Source: Kordiimonadaceae bacterium
GTDB lineage: Bacteria > Pseudomonadota > Alphaproteobacteria > Sphingomonadales > Emcibacteraceae
Assembly (NCBI GenBank): GCA_024236295.1
Contig: JACKKT010000001.1
Span: forward strand, 124,001-188,000
Length of the DNA stretch: 64,000 nt
Reading direction: 5' to 3'
Under the pieces are notes generated by a model. The model saw only the letters and a program-made list of their open reading frames with translations. It was not told the origin of the DNA and searched no databases. Each line of letters begins with the position of its first letter. Positions within the stretch are counted from its first letter, which is position 1. Both the position numbers and the translations under genes were made by a program. Positions 51,644 through 61,458 of the stretch are shown here, in pieces.

Positions 51644-53038
51644 TTGAGTTCACAAAAAACACCAGGATTCTGGCATGCGTTGATCTGTTTTGGCGGTATT
51701 TTGGTAATGATCGTTACTGGTGTTGTCGCTTTTCGGATCAGTATTCAGGTGCTTCTTATTTTAAGCATTATCTGGACAAGTATTCATAGCTATTTTCTCG
51801 GCTTTAAATTTTCGGAAATTAAGCAAATCATGTCTGATGGCATTTATAATGCCCTTGGAGCAGCCTATGTTTTTATCCTGATTGGTGTTGTCGTCGCCAG
51901 TTTTCTGGAAAGTGGAACAATTGCCAGTATCGTTTATTATGGTCTTGATCTTGTTCATCCGGCGGTGTTTTTGCCAATGGGGCTTATTTTGTGCAGTTTT
52001 ATGTCTGTCTGTGTCGGGACCATGGTCGGGACGGTGGCAACAGTCGGGGTGATCCTGATCGGGATTGGCGCGGCTATGGGGGTACCGCTGCCCATTGTCG
52101 CCGGGATGGTTATCGCCGGGGCTAGTTTTGGCGATAAAATGTCTCCGGTGTCGGACACAACCAATATGGCGGCCCTGACAACGGGAACAGACCTATATAC
52201 CCATATAAAATCAATGCTTTATACCACCATTCCCACTTATATTATCTGTCTTGTTTTGTTTACATTCATTGGTATGAGCTATACGGAACAGGCCTTTTCT
52301 CCTGAAGGGATCATCGAATTTAAAGCGGCAATTGAAAATCATTACACTGTAAGTCTTTGGGGATTTTTACCTCTTATCGTTTTGTTCGGGCTTAGTTTTA
52401 AAAGGGTTCCTGCCGAACCGACGATGATTTTGGCCTCACTTACGGCCATTTTAATAGCATTATTTCAGCAACATCATAATTTTATTGCCATATTAACCAG
52501 TCTTCAAAATGGATATAAGGCAGCGACAGGCAATGCGGACCTTGACCGATTGTTAAACCGCGGTGGCATTATGGGCATGATGGGCACTTTTTCGATCGCG
52601 CTTTTTTCCATGGCATTGGGTGGCCTGCTGGATAAAGTCGGGTATCTGACGGCACTGCTTTCCGGAATACTCAATCACTTAAAAAATATACTCTCACTGC
52701 TTGCGGCGACTATGCTGACCGGGATTGTTGCCAGTATCGCAACCGGTCAATCCTATATTTCCATTGTTTTAACCGCCCAGCTTTTCAATAATAAATACCG
52801 GGAAATGGGACTAAAGCGGCGCATGCTTTCCCGAACTATTGAAGAAAGCACCACTCTGATTACACCACTGATGCCTTGGTCACTGGGGGGTGCCTTTTAT
52901 TCGGGGGCGATGGGGGTTGCGGTGTTTGATTATGCGCCCTGGGCATTTCTTAATTACCTGAATTTCATAGTGGCACTGATCATGGCGGCACTGGGGCTGG
53001 CTATATTCAGAATAGACCCAAATGAAAAATCTTCATAA
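51644..53038 (+). CDS. nhaC: Na+/H+ antiporter, NhaC family
   Basis: Membrane exchanger of 464 residues and about eleven helices, TTG start with AAGGG 8-9 nt before it. Family segments: GVVVASFLESGTIASIVYYG, MSVCVGTMVGTVATVGVILI, MVIAGASFGDKMSPVSDTTN (ion-site motif), IVLTAQLFNNKYREMGLKRR, ESTTLITPLMPWSLGGAFY. It handles sodium and pH balance, fitting a marine organism. Confidence 0.93.
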   Translation: MSSQKTPGFWHALICFGGILVMIVTGVVAFRISIQVLLILSIIWTSIHSYFLGFKFSEIKQIMSDGIYNALGAAYVFILIGVVVASFLESGTIASIVYYGLDLVHPAVFLPMGLILCSFMSVCVGTMVGTVATVGVILIGIGAAMGVPLPIVAGMVIAGASFGDKMSPVSDTTNMAALTTGTDLYTHIKSMLYTTIPTYIICLVLFTFIGMSYTEQAFSPEGIIEFKAAIENHYTVSLWGFLPLIVLFGLSFKRVPAEPTMILASLTAILIALFQQHHNFIAILTSLQNGYKAATGNADLDRLLNRGGIMGMMGTFSIALFSMALGGLLDKVGYLTALLSGILNHLKNILSLLAATMLTGIVASIATGQSYISIVLTAQLFNNKYREMGLKRRMLSRTIEESTTLITPLMPWSLGGAFYSGAMGVAVFDYAPWAFLNYLNFIVALIMAALGLAIFRIDPNEKSS

Positions 53039-53044
53039 ATTACT

Positions 53045-53677
53045 TTAAGAAATACCGATAATCTTATGAATTTGAAGGCTTAATTTCCATTTCGGATGAT
53101 GTAGGCAGTAGTCGACGACCTTTTTTGTGTGGTCTTTTCCCGCTTCATCCTTCGGTTGCAGGAAATAATGGGTAAATTTCAGCTTTTCGACGTCCTGCGG
53201 CTGCACTTTATCCTGCGGATAGACGAGTTTCAGTTCATCACCCGAAGTTTGGACCATTTGACTCATATCCTTCGGGCTGACACAAACCCAGTCCAGTTCC
53301 TTTGGGGCTTTTATTGTGCCATTGGTTTCAACAGCGACCTCAAACCCTCGGGATTGAAATGCTTTGATGAGCGGTATATCAAGTTGTAAAAGTGGTTCAC
53401 CGCCAGTGCAGACTACATAAGGCTTACCCTGATCCGCACGGGGCCAGAGGCCGGCAACTTTATCGGCAAGCGCATCCGCATTTTTAAATTTACCACCATT
53501 TTCGCCGTCTGTGCCGACAAAATCAGTGTCGCAGAAATTACAGACGGCTTTTTCCCGGTCCCGTTCGAGGCCGGACCAGAGATTACAGCCGGAAAAGCGG
53601 CAGAAGACGGCCGGGCGGCCACTTTGGGCGCCTTCGCCCTGCAATGTATAAAATATTTCCTTAACCGAATAGGTCAC
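53045..53677 (-). CDS. queE: 7-carboxy-7-deazaguanine synthase
   Basis: Radical SAM enzyme of queuosine synthesis. The cluster binds C-x14-C-x2-C (CNLWSGLERDREKAVC then NFC), the spacing of the Burkholderia-type QueE, not the classic C-x3-C-x2-C. YVVCTGGEPLLQLDIPLIKA is the SAM-binding GGEP. FETNGT and LVYPQDKVQP follow. 210 residues. The start overlaps the queC stop by 4 bp. Confidence 0.94.
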   Translation of the reverse strand: MTYSVKEIFYTLQGEGAQSGRPAVFCRFSGCNLWSGLERDREKAVCNFCDTDFVGTDGENGGKFKNADALADKVAGLWPRADQGKPYVVCTGGEPLLQLDIPLIKAFQSRGFEVAVETNGTIKAPKELDWVCVSPKDMSQMVQTSGDELKLVYPQDKVQPQDVEKLKFTHYFLQPKDEAGKDHTKKVVDYCLHHPKWKLSLQIHKIIGIS

Positions 53678-54360
53678 GACTGATACCTGATCGGGTCTTT
53701 TGAGCCGGCTTCTGCAAAGCCCTTAAGGCGAAGCAGGCAGCTGTCACACTGACCGCAGGCAATGCTGTCCTGATCCGGGTCATAACAACTGGTGGTCAGG
53801 GCATAATCAACGCCTAGCGAAAGCCCGGTTTTAATGATTTCGGCCTTGCTCATATTTATGAGTGGCGTGTTAATTCTTACTCCGGCACCTTCAACACCGG
53901 CTTTGGTGGCTAGCCGGGCCATATCCTGAAAAGCGGCAATATATTCGGGGCGGCAGTCTGGATAACCGCTATAATCAAGGGCATTGACACCTATGAATAT
54001 ATCATCACTTTTTAAGGTTTCAGCAAAGGCAAGAGCGAAGGAGAGGAAAATCGTATTGCGGGCAGGGACATATGTGACCGGAATTTCGCTTTCCATCTCT
54101 TCTGTTGTTCTTCCCTTGGGGACATCAATATTGTCGGTCAGGGCCGAGCCACCAAAGGCGCGAAGATCAATATCAATTATTACATGTTTTTTTAAGTTCA
54201 TGGCCTTTGCTACCGCTTCGGCGGCATCCAGTTCATGGGTATCACGCTGTCCATAACGAAAGCTTAGCCCAAAAACATCAAAGCCCTGGTCCTGTGCAAT
54301 TGCCACACAGGTTGAGCTGTCAAGACCGCCACTTAATAAAACAACCGCTTTTTTTGTCAT
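53674..54360 (-). CDS. queC: 7-cyano-7-deazaguanine synthase
   Basis: ATP-dependent conversion of carboxydeazaguanine to preQ0. PP-loop VVLLSGGLDSSTCVAIA at the N-terminus; four Cys in SCYDPDQDSIACGQCDSC bind zinc. ATG at 54360 with GGAAAG upstream; the frame to 54414 is probably untranslated. queC and queE form an operon. QueD is not in the window. Confidence 0.95.
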   Translation of the reverse strand: MTKKAVVLLSGGLDSSTCVAIAQDQGFDVFGLSFRYGQRDTHELDAAEAVAKAMNLKKHVIIDIDLRAFGGSALTDNIDVPKGRTTEEMESEIPVTYVPARNTIFLSFALAFAETLKSDDIFIGVNALDYSGYPDCRPEYIAAFQDMARLATKAGVEGAGVRINTPLINMSKAEIIKTGLSLGVDYALTTSCYDPDQDSIACGQCDSCLLRLKGFAEAGSKDPIRYQS

Positions 54361-54472
54361 TGCATCTTTCCGGATTTTTTCCCTGAAATAACCCATTAGC
54401 GCCGTAAATACCATGACTAATTTAAATTGTTGGGATATAAATTAATAACAATAGTAAATTTGGGATCGTTAA

Positions 54473-55045
54473 ATGCCATTATCAGAGCCGGCCGCACGAA
54501 AAAAAATCCATACCCGAAGTATCGAACTGAACGGATTTCACCGTGAAGACGGACTATGGGATATCGAAGCTCATATGACGGATATCAAATCTTATGATAT
54601 TGAAAATCGCTGGCGGCAAGGGATCAAAGCGGGTGAACCGATCCATGAAATGTGGGTGCGGCTGACGGTGGATGATCAGTTTTTTATCTGTAATGTTGAG
54701 GCAGCAACCGACAATAGCCCGTTTGAAATGTGTCCGGCTATCACTGACGCCTACAAGCAGCTGATCGGCATTAGGATAGGTCCTGGATGGCGCCGTGCCA
54801 TAAATGAAAAGGTTAAAGGCAGAAATGGCTGTACCCATATCACGGAACTGCTTCAGCCACTTGCAACAGTGTCATTTCAGACTTTAATGGGAAATATTCA
54901 GAAAAATGCTGCAAGAAAAAATGATCATGATAAGAATGTGAAACCAGTTGTGCTCAATAGCTGTCATGCTTGGGCCGAGGATAGTGAAGTGGTTAAAATG
55001 CACCTGCCGGATTACTATAAACCGAGTGAAGAAAGTGAAGCTTAA
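54473..55045 (+). CDS. DUF2889 family protein
   Basis: Family of unknown function. Signature RSIELNGFHREDGLWDIEAH, then AGEPIHEMWVRLTVDDQFFI, CPAITDAYKQLIGIRIGPGW and GCTHITELLQPLATVSFQTL. 190 residues. Its last 4 bp overlap the convergent DUF4169 gene. No pathway neighbours in this strand orientation. Confidence 0.85.
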   Translation: MPLSEPAARKKIHTRSIELNGFHREDGLWDIEAHMTDIKSYDIENRWRQGIKAGEPIHEMWVRLTVDDQFFICNVEAATDNSPFEMCPAITDAYKQLIGIRIGPGWRRAINEKVKGRNGCTHITELLQPLATVSFQTLMGNIQKNAARKNDHDKNVKPVVLNSCHAWAEDSEVVKMHLPDYYKPSEESEA

Positions 55046-55218
55046 TCGTCTCGTTTGTGTGCGTTTAATTCTTTATCGAGCTTTGTTTTTTTTGCCTCGG
55101 TCAGTTTCTTTTCCGCTTTTGTCCGGCCGAATTTGACACGATTTTCTGTGGCACGTGTTTCCTTGTCGGCACGGGCTTTTTTCTTTCTTGCTTTACTGAG
55201 GCTAAGAATTTCTGCCAT
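55042..55218 (-). CDS. DUF4169 family small basic protein
   Basis: 58-residue, strongly charged protein typical of alphaproteobacteria: MAEILSLSKARKKKARADKE, then ENRVKFGRTKAEKKLTEAKK, then LDKELNAHKRDD. Start at 55218, one base after the S8 autotransporter stop, so it is translationally coupled to it. The role is unknown; nucleic-acid binding is imaginable from the charge. Confidence 0.8.
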   Translation of the reverse strand: MAEILSLSKARKKKARADKETRATENRVKFGRTKAEKKLTEAKKTKLDKELNAHKRDD

Positions 55219-55219
55219 C

Positions 55220-57646
55220 TTAAAATGCCGACCCAAGTCTGAATAATATACTAGTTGCACTTTTAATGCTTTTTAAATGTCCGGGATTTAACTGGTGCAG
55301 GAAATTAAGCTGCAGTCTGGCACCATGAAAATCAGCAATGGAATAGGAGAGCTCAAAATCCTGCTCTCGACCTCCCGGAGTGAGGGAAAAGCGGTTATAG
55401 GCCATTGTATATTTGCCAGTTAGGTAATTTCGGCCTATAGCATTGCTGATTGTTGCATAACCCGTTTGGAGTCTAAGTGGTTGGCTCATTGTCAATGTGA
55501 CCTGATCATTTTCGAATATCAGACCTCTTGATTTTAATCCAACAAGGTAGCTCATGGATTTTAGGGTGGAAACATTGCTTAATAGGCTTTTGCCGCTTTG
55601 ATCAACGGTCGTAATTCCATAAGACGCCCGGACAAAAAAGCCGCTTTTGTCTGATATACTATAATCCAGATTTGTCCCACTGAAAGCAGTTCTCGCACCA
55701 GACCCGATTTCCAGTGCACCCGTTGAAACGGCCCCGAGGACGCTACCTTGTTCATTTAGAAGGCCAAGATCGAAACTGATCAAAAATTTATCGGAAACAA
55801 ATTGCGAATAACGGTTCATAAGGAGTGTGCTTTCGCTCTTAATATTATAACCAATAAAATTTTCGTTAAATGTCATCTTGCTACTGGCATAAGCGGTTTC
55901 AAATGTGCTGCTTTTACCTAGCATGGTTTTATAGGAAAGAGCACGAAGACCATGCGCATTTAAAAGAGAACTAAACCCGAATTTTCCCTGCGCTATATAA
56001 TCGTCAGGTCGGTAGTCTTCCATCATTTCGACGAGTGACATACCACTTGAAATTCTTGCAGTTTGTTTATCGCTTATGTCATAGGCAAGGGACATACGAA
56101 GGTTTTCAGCTCTTCTCTCTCGACCCAGATGACCGCTAAATATATTTTTATCAACTTCACTGAATCTCGTATTATGCTGCCACCCAAGTTTTAATGTTGT
56201 TTGGTCATTCAGGCGCATTTGCTGGTAACGGCTGCTCAAATTGTAATCTAAGAAACTGTCAAGAGCCATAACAGGATCCGGGGTATAAATACCACCTGAG
56301 AAATTAACATGAAATGATCGTTGGTACTTATCGAGCACCATAACGTTGCTAAATTCACCGGAAAATGAAATATCCGCCCCGAATGCGCCACCAGAAAAAA
56401 TGAGGTTCTGCTGGGCTATTTTGTCAGTGGTGCCAATGTCCACGCCAGCAGCAATACCCGTTCCGGCTATGGATAATGTCCCTTGTGCTCTAAAAGCTTC
56501 AGCAACATTGACTAATCCGCGACCATAAATGGCATCAACACCGGGGTCGCCAAGATCCGTCGCCGTTGTAAAAAGCAAATCAGCAACCTGGGCAGCGTTA
56601 AGATTTGGAAATGCTTCCATAAGCAGGGCGGCAATACCGGAAATCTGTGCCGTAGAAGCAGAAGTGCCCTGAATTTCAACATACTGATAATCATTACTCA
56701 GATCATGATCCGGAGCAATTATACCACTGCCTGGGGCCATCAGATAAACATTTTTGGCGGCGTCACCAGCCTTGAAGCTGAAATCCGAAATTACATTATT
56801 TTCATCAACAGATCCTGCAACTATAATCTGGCCGTTGGCCCAATCGGCATAGGCGACTTCAGATGATCCTTCAATACTGTCGCCAGTACCAGGCGGATCA
56901 GCGTCATCAATATTACCAGCCGGAAGTACAATTAGTATTCCTGCATCAACGGCATTTTTCATAGCAAGCTGTAAAGCAGGACTACTGAGTGACTCTGACC
57001 CCAAACTTTCATTAATAATATCGGCATTATGCGCTACAGCATAATCATATGCCAATGCTATTTTTGAATGGAAAAAGGAACAGTTATTAAAATCTGTGCA
57101 ATCTGCTGCTGTGGTAGAATTAATATTCAAAATTTGGGCATTAAATGCTGAGCCATGCATATTGAAGCTGTTAAAATTAGTATTCTGGTCACGATTAGCG
57201 GCAATGATTCCTGCCATTGCGGTACCATGTCCGTTAAAGTCATCACGATCATTTGGATCACCAGTGGCGATATTTGTACTGTCAGGATGAAGCTTTCCCT
57301 GCAGTTCCGGAACCTCTGTTACACCGGAATCAACAACGGCAACCAAAATACCATCACCTGTAATACCATTTAAATAAGCCGCCTGAACATTCATTTGTGC
57401 AAGGGACGGATTTTGGCGATATTCTGCTGTATTATATGCGATTGGTGTAGGTGTTGGATTAGGGTTGGGAACAGGTGAGGGCGGATTTACAATTGTGGGG
57501 TTAGTTGTGCCGCCATTAACTCCAGCACCGCCGCCGCAACCGGATAACAGCAGCGTAACTATGCTCAAAAAAGGCAATATTTCCTTTATAGTTATTTTAA
57601 TTATTTTTTCTGAAAACACTTGGTATCCGCCATTCAGTAAAAACAT
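55220..57646 (-). CDS. Lipoprotein S8 serine protease autotransporter
   Basis: Subtilase passenger anchored as a lipoprotein and carrying its own barrel, like neisserial NalP. Lipobox LLLSGC with a Gly run, a proline/Asn linker (VNPPSPVPNPNPTPTP), then the catalytic triad: Asp in VAVVDSGV, His in DFNGHGTAMAG, Ser in GTSASTAQISGIAALL. Oxyanion Asn is in PAGNIDDADP. The second half (from about residue 400) is barrel-like (YNRFSLTPGGREQDFELSYS) and ends SILFRLGSAF. 808 residues. Likely releases or displays protease at the surface. Confidence 0.88.
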   Translation of the reverse strand: MFLLNGGYQVFSEKIIKITIKEILPFLSIVTLLLSGCGGGAGVNGGTTNPTIVNPPSPVPNPNPTPTPIAYNTAEYRQNPSLAQMNVQAAYLNGITGDGILVAVVDSGVTEVPELQGKLHPDSTNIATGDPNDRDDFNGHGTAMAGIIAANRDQNTNFNSFNMHGSAFNAQILNINSTTAADCTDFNNCSFFHSKIALAYDYAVAHNADIINESLGSESLSSPALQLAMKNAVDAGILIVLPAGNIDDADPPGTGDSIEGSSEVAYADWANGQIIVAGSVDENNVISDFSFKAGDAAKNVYLMAPGSGIIAPDHDLSNDYQYVEIQGTSASTAQISGIAALLMEAFPNLNAAQVADLLFTTATDLGDPGVDAIYGRGLVNVAEAFRAQGTLSIAGTGIAAGVDIGTTDKIAQQNLIFSGGAFGADISFSGEFSNVMVLDKYQRSFHVNFSGGIYTPDPVMALDSFLDYNLSSRYQQMRLNDQTTLKLGWQHNTRFSEVDKNIFSGHLGRERRAENLRMSLAYDISDKQTARISSGMSLVEMMEDYRPDDYIAQGKFGFSSLLNAHGLRALSYKTMLGKSSTFETAYASSKMTFNENFIGYNIKSESTLLMNRYSQFVSDKFLISFDLGLLNEQGSVLGAVSTGALEIGSGARTAFSGTNLDYSISDKSGFFVRASYGITTVDQSGKSLLSNVSTLKSMSYLVGLKSRGLIFENDQVTLTMSQPLRLQTGYATISNAIGRNYLTGKYTMAYNRFSLTPGGREQDFELSYSIADFHGARLQLNFLHQLNPGHLKSIKSATSILFRLGSAF

Positions 57647-57729
57647 TTCGTCGCTTTATTTTGTAAGTATATTAATAATAAATTCTTAAAATCAATTAAA
57701 AATAATTTATGTTTCGGCCAAAATTATTT

Positions 57730-57978
57730 TTAATTTTTCATTATTTTACGCAAGCTGTTTATACCAATCAAGGCCCATACGGAATTCAGGAAAACCAAAG
57801 CCATAGTTCCATAAAAATAGGTATTGCTGATCAGACAAAAACTGCCAATCAGATTTAAATACTGATAGTGTTTATTGTCGGCATCCAATCTGCCGTTGGA
57901 GATAAGCAGATAGGCAATCAGTAAGGACAATGCCCCGACCCAGCCAATTATATCCATTATTAATTTAAGATTATCCAT
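57730..57978 (-). CDS. Small inner-membrane protein (CBU_0592-like)
   Basis: 82-residue protein with three predicted helices: DIIGWVGALSLLIAYLLI, YQYLNLIGSFCLISNTYFYG and ALVFLNSVWALIGINSLRKI. Such short proteins are often grouped as CBU_0592/permease-like. GGAG sits upstream of the ATG. It is transcribed away from the S9-like gene. Confidence 0.75.
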   Translation of the reverse strand: MDNLKLIMDIIGWVGALSLLIAYLLISNGRLDADNKHYQYLNLIGSFCLISNTYFYGTMALVFLNSVWALIGINSLRKIMKN

Positions 57979-58031
57979 AATATCTCCAAAGTTGTAGTAT
58001 TGAATTTATATTTATCTTATGTAAAAAATAA

Positions 58032-59975
58032 ATGCATTGTAAATTAAAGGGGGGCATTTTGTTTAGCAAATACAGTCATTTCTTTTTAGCAGTTATTCTA
58101 TTCCAATTAACATTTAATTCCTGGTCTCAGGAAGTAGGTATTTCTGCGCAAGACTTCGCTACTGGTCAGGAGTTTTCCAATGTTAGTATTTCCCCTGACG
58201 GTAAAAAATTACTTTTTGTAAGTAATGATGAAGACGATAATACGGCTATTATTGTAAGTACATTATCTGGAGGAGATGAAACATCCTATCGAATGCAGTT
58301 TGGTAGGAATGGTATTAGTAGAGCTTATTGGTATGATGATGAAAGAATTGTATATTTAGCAAGCAGTACAAAAAGATTTTTTGAAGATAAAGAAGCAATT
58401 CCAATTTCAAGTGGATATTATATATCTGATTGGGATGGCAGTAATATTATTACAATCAATCATAGTATAATTAATATATTACCTAATGAACCAGATTATG
58501 TCTTAACCCAATATGGGGAAGATATATATAAACTAAACTTCAAAACATCTGAGGAGGAAAAGATTGTATTTGGCCCTATATATGCCAGAAATTACAAAAT
58601 GGATAAAAATGGGGTATTCAGATATGCCAGTGGAGGAGGTAATTCGATCTGGTCAAATACAGTAGTAAGAAGCAGCTACTATAGAAAATCAGAGAGTGAT
58701 GATTGGGAAAAAATCTATGATAAAACAATCCATCTTGGAACAGGAAAAATTAATGAGGATTACTTTAATTCTAAATGGCGTTTTTTAAGCTTTTCAGAAG
58801 ATCCAAATCAAATTTATATAATTGCTATAGATGAAAATAATAATGACGCGTTATTTTTATATGATGTTAGTGAGAATAGAAAAATAAAGAAAATAGCGGG
58901 TCATGATAAATTTGATATTATTGATGCAGATTTTGATGAAAATTATCAACTTGAAGCGTATTATTATAATGGTGATTATCCTAAACGTATCGCTGTCACA
59001 GAAAGAATGAAACGGCTAGATAATATTTTTGAAAGTAATTTTCCAGATGCTTTCGTCAGAATTCAAAACCATTCAAAGGACAGCACCAAATATATTATCA
59101 GAGTTTCCTCACCAACTGATCCGGGGAGTTATTACTTGCTGGACTTCAGAACCGGTAAAATAATTATGATAGGCTACATTTTTAGAAACTTGGATGTGGA
59201 AAAGTTGTCTCCAGTAACAGCGGTTACATATCCAGCACGTGACGGTCTACAAATACATGGGTATTTGAGTGTACCCAAAGGGTCATCAGGAGAAAATATG
59301 CCGACAATAATTTTGGTAAACTCAGATATGACGTCAAGGTTTTATTGGGGTTTTAATACTTGGGCCGGTTTTCTAAATTCTAGGGGTTATAACGTCTTGC
59401 AGATAAATCAGCGTGGAACATCCGGCTATGGAAATGATTATACTATGGCGGGTTTTTTTGAGTTAGGTGGTGCAATGATTAATGATATTAATGATGGTGC
59501 CGACTGGATGATCGAGCAAGGTTATGCTGATCCAAATAAAATATGTATTATGGGAGATGATTTTGGTGGATATTTTGCGCTTCAAGCTAATATTAATAAA
59601 CCGTCATTCTACAATTGTACTATATCAATTAATCCAATAGTTAACTTCGTTAACTTTGTGAAAATTAGAAAAACTAATTATATTGAAAAACGTGGTATGG
59701 ATTTTAAGGCAATGTCCCCATATTTTCGTACTGATGAATATAAGACGCCTTTGCTTTATTTGCGAACTCCTAAGATTGGATACACATTTGGGTTTCTTTT
59801 TCCGGGAACAATGGGTCGCTATGATTATTACTTATATGAAAAGTTTTTAAAAAAGCTCAAAAAAAGTTACGCCGATGTTGATTATATAGACTTGAGAGAT
59901 CAGGGGGAAAAATATACAGTAAAATTTTATCAGGAAATTGAAAAATTTCTCGCCAAACATTTAAAGGAACCTTGA
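58032..59975 (+). CDS. S9 prolyl-oligopeptidase-like protein lacking the catalytic triad
   Basis: Signal-like N-terminus (SHFFLAVILFQLTFNSWS) then a beta-propeller (FSNVSISPDGKKLLFVSNDE) and an alpha/beta-hydrolase half (PARDGLQIHGYLSVPKGSSG). The nucleophile elbow GxSxGG reads GDDFGGYFAL, putting Asp where Ser should be. The Asp-loop (usually HGxxD) is LRTPKIGYTF, and the usual catalytic His (GHGF/GHSF) region reads DLRDQGEKYTV. All three triad residues therefore seem lost while the frame stays open for 647 codons. It is unusually AT-rich compared with glpD, which follows directly. Probably a pseudoenzyme with a binding role. Confidence 0.8.
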   Translation: MHCKLKGGILFSKYSHFFLAVILFQLTFNSWSQEVGISAQDFATGQEFSNVSISPDGKKLLFVSNDEDDNTAIIVSTLSGGDETSYRMQFGRNGISRAYWYDDERIVYLASSTKRFFEDKEAIPISSGYYISDWDGSNIITINHSIINILPNEPDYVLTQYGEDIYKLNFKTSEEEKIVFGPIYARNYKMDKNGVFRYASGGGNSIWSNTVVRSSYYRKSESDDWEKIYDKTIHLGTGKINEDYFNSKWRFLSFSEDPNQIYIIAIDENNNDALFLYDVSENRKIKKIAGHDKFDIIDADFDENYQLEAYYYNGDYPKRIAVTERMKRLDNIFESNFPDAFVRIQNHSKDSTKYIIRVSSPTDPGSYYLLDFRTGKIIMIGYIFRNLDVEKLSPVTAVTYPARDGLQIHGYLSVPKGSSGENMPTIILVNSDMTSRFYWGFNTWAGFLNSRGYNVLQINQRGTSGYGNDYTMAGFFELGGAMINDINDGADWMIEQGYADPNKICIMGDDFGGYFALQANINKPSFYNCTISINPIVNFVNFVKIRKTNYIEKRGMDFKAMSPYFRTDEYKTPLLYLRTPKIGYTFGFLFPGTMGRYDYYLYEKFLKKLKKSYADVDYIDLRDQGEKYTVKFYQEIEKFLAKHLKEP

Positions 59976-59976
59976 A

Positions 59977-61458
59977 TTGACTGAAGCCGCCGATATTTTC
60001 ATTATAGGTGGCGGTATTAATGGCTGCGGTATAGCGGCGGATGCCGCTGGGCGGGGACTTAAGGTTATATTGGCCGAACAGAATGACCTGGCCAGCGGCA
60101 CATCATCGGCAAGCACCAAGCTTATTCATGGCGGACTTCGTTATCTTGAATATTTTGAATTTCGGCTTGTTCATGAGGCGCTGACCGAGAGGGAAGTGCT
60201 GTTGAATGCGGCCCCTCATATCATTAAACCGATGCGGTTTTTATTGCCGCAGAAAGGTCTTCGGCCGGCATGGTTTCTGCGTCTTGGGCTGTTTATTTAT
60301 GACCATCTCGGCGGGCGAAAAATATTGCCGCCGACAAAAACGGTTTCCTTAAGAAATGAGCCATTCTCAGGCGTTCTGGAGCCGGGATATAACAAGGCCT
60401 ATGAATATTCCGACTGCTGGGTTGATGATGCGCGTCTAGTTCTTTTGAACGCCATGGTTGCCCGTGATCATGGCGCGGAAGTCCTGACCCGCCATAAATG
60501 TGTGAACGCCGTACGTGAAGACGGATTATGGCATGTCAGGTTACAGGACCAATTCAATAATCAGGAAAAGTTGATAAAGGCTAAGGTTATTGTTAATGCC
60601 GCCGGTCCCTGGGTTGATCAGGTCCTTAGCGATGTTTTTCTTCATCATGACAGGAAAATGATCAGGCTTGTGAAAGGTAGCCATATCATCATCAAGAAAT
60701 TATATGATCATGACCGTGCCTATGTTTTTCAGGGCAAACAGGGTCGGATTATTTTTGTCATACCCTATCAGAAAAATTTTACTTTGATCGGGACTACAGA
60801 TCAGGATTTTAAGGGTGATCTGTCAGATATACATATCGACCAGAGCGAAATTGAGTATTTATGTGAACTCGCCAATGATTATTTTCAGAAAGATATTTCG
60901 CCTGAAGATGTGATCAGCCATTATGCCGGTGTTCGCCCGCTTTATGATGACGGCGCAAGCAAGGCGCAGGCGGCGACCAGGGATTTTGTCCTAAATCTTG
61001 ATAAGAAAAATGCCCTGCTGAATATTATTGGCGGAAAAATCACAACTTATCGGGCACTGGCGGAAAAAAGCCTTGATCAGTTAAAGCATTTTTTCCCCGA
61101 TATGCCAGGACACTGGACGGCAGGAAGTGCTCTTCCCGGGGGCGATTTTAAATTCGCGGACTATGATCAAAAATATCAGAAATTCTGTGTTGATTATCCG
61201 TTTCTAAAACCGGAAATGGCGGCAAGATTATTTCGAAGTTATGGAACGCTCGTCTGGACCGTTCTTGATAATGTGAAATCGGTTGAAGATTTGGGGCAAT
61301 ATTTTGGTGGAAGCCTCTATGAGAAGGAAGTGGACTATCTGATCAGAAGTGAATGGGTTAAAACCGCCGATGACTTATTATGGCGTAGAAGCAAACTTGG
61401 TCTACACATGTCTGATAAAGAGATAAAGTCGCTTAAAAACTGGTTTAAAGAAATATGA
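59977..61458 (+). CDS. glpD: Aerobic glycerol-3-phosphate dehydrogenase
   Basis: FAD-dependent membrane-associated dehydrogenase that passes electrons to quinone. TTG start, with AAAGGA nearby and the S9 stop 2 bp before. FAD motif IFIIGGGINGCGIAADAAGR, then SSASTKLIHGGLRYLEYFEF, the family GTTDQDF and AGVRPLYDDGASKAQ-like substrate motifs. 493 residues. Heads a glpD-glpQ-glpT group. Confidence 0.95.
   Translation: MTEAADIFIIGGGINGCGIAADAAGRGLKVILAEQNDLASGTSSASTKLIHGGLRYLEYFEFRLVHEALTEREVLLNAAPHIIKPMRFLLPQKGLRPAWFLRLGLFIYDHLGGRKILPPTKTVSLRNEPFSGVLEPGYNKAYEYSDCWVDDARLVLLNAMVARDHGAEVLTRHKCVNAVREDGLWHVRLQDQFNNQEKLIKAKVIVNAAGPWVDQVLSDVFLHHDRKMIRLVKGSHIIIKKLYDHDRAYVFQGKQGRIIFVIPYQKNFTLIGTTDQDFKGDLSDIHIDQSEIEYLCELANDYFQKDISPEDVISHYAGVRPLYDDGASKAQAATRDFVLNLDKKNALLNIIGGKITTYRALAEKSLDQLKHFFPDMPGHWTAGSALPGGDFKFADYDQKYQKFCVDYPFLKPEMAARLFRSYGTLVWTVLDNVKSVEDLGQYFGGSLYEKEVDYLIRSEWVKTADDLLWRRSKLGLHMSDKEIKSLKNWFKEI

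Noticed and set aside
51541..51789. 82-codon frame beginning before nhaC
   Set aside because: It runs into the nhaC gene in another frame, has a weak start and a composition unlike a real protein.
59977..61458. Anaerobic glycerol-3-phosphate dehydrogenase (GlpABC) reading
   Set aside because: A single FAD chain without GlpB/GlpC neighbours fits GlpD.
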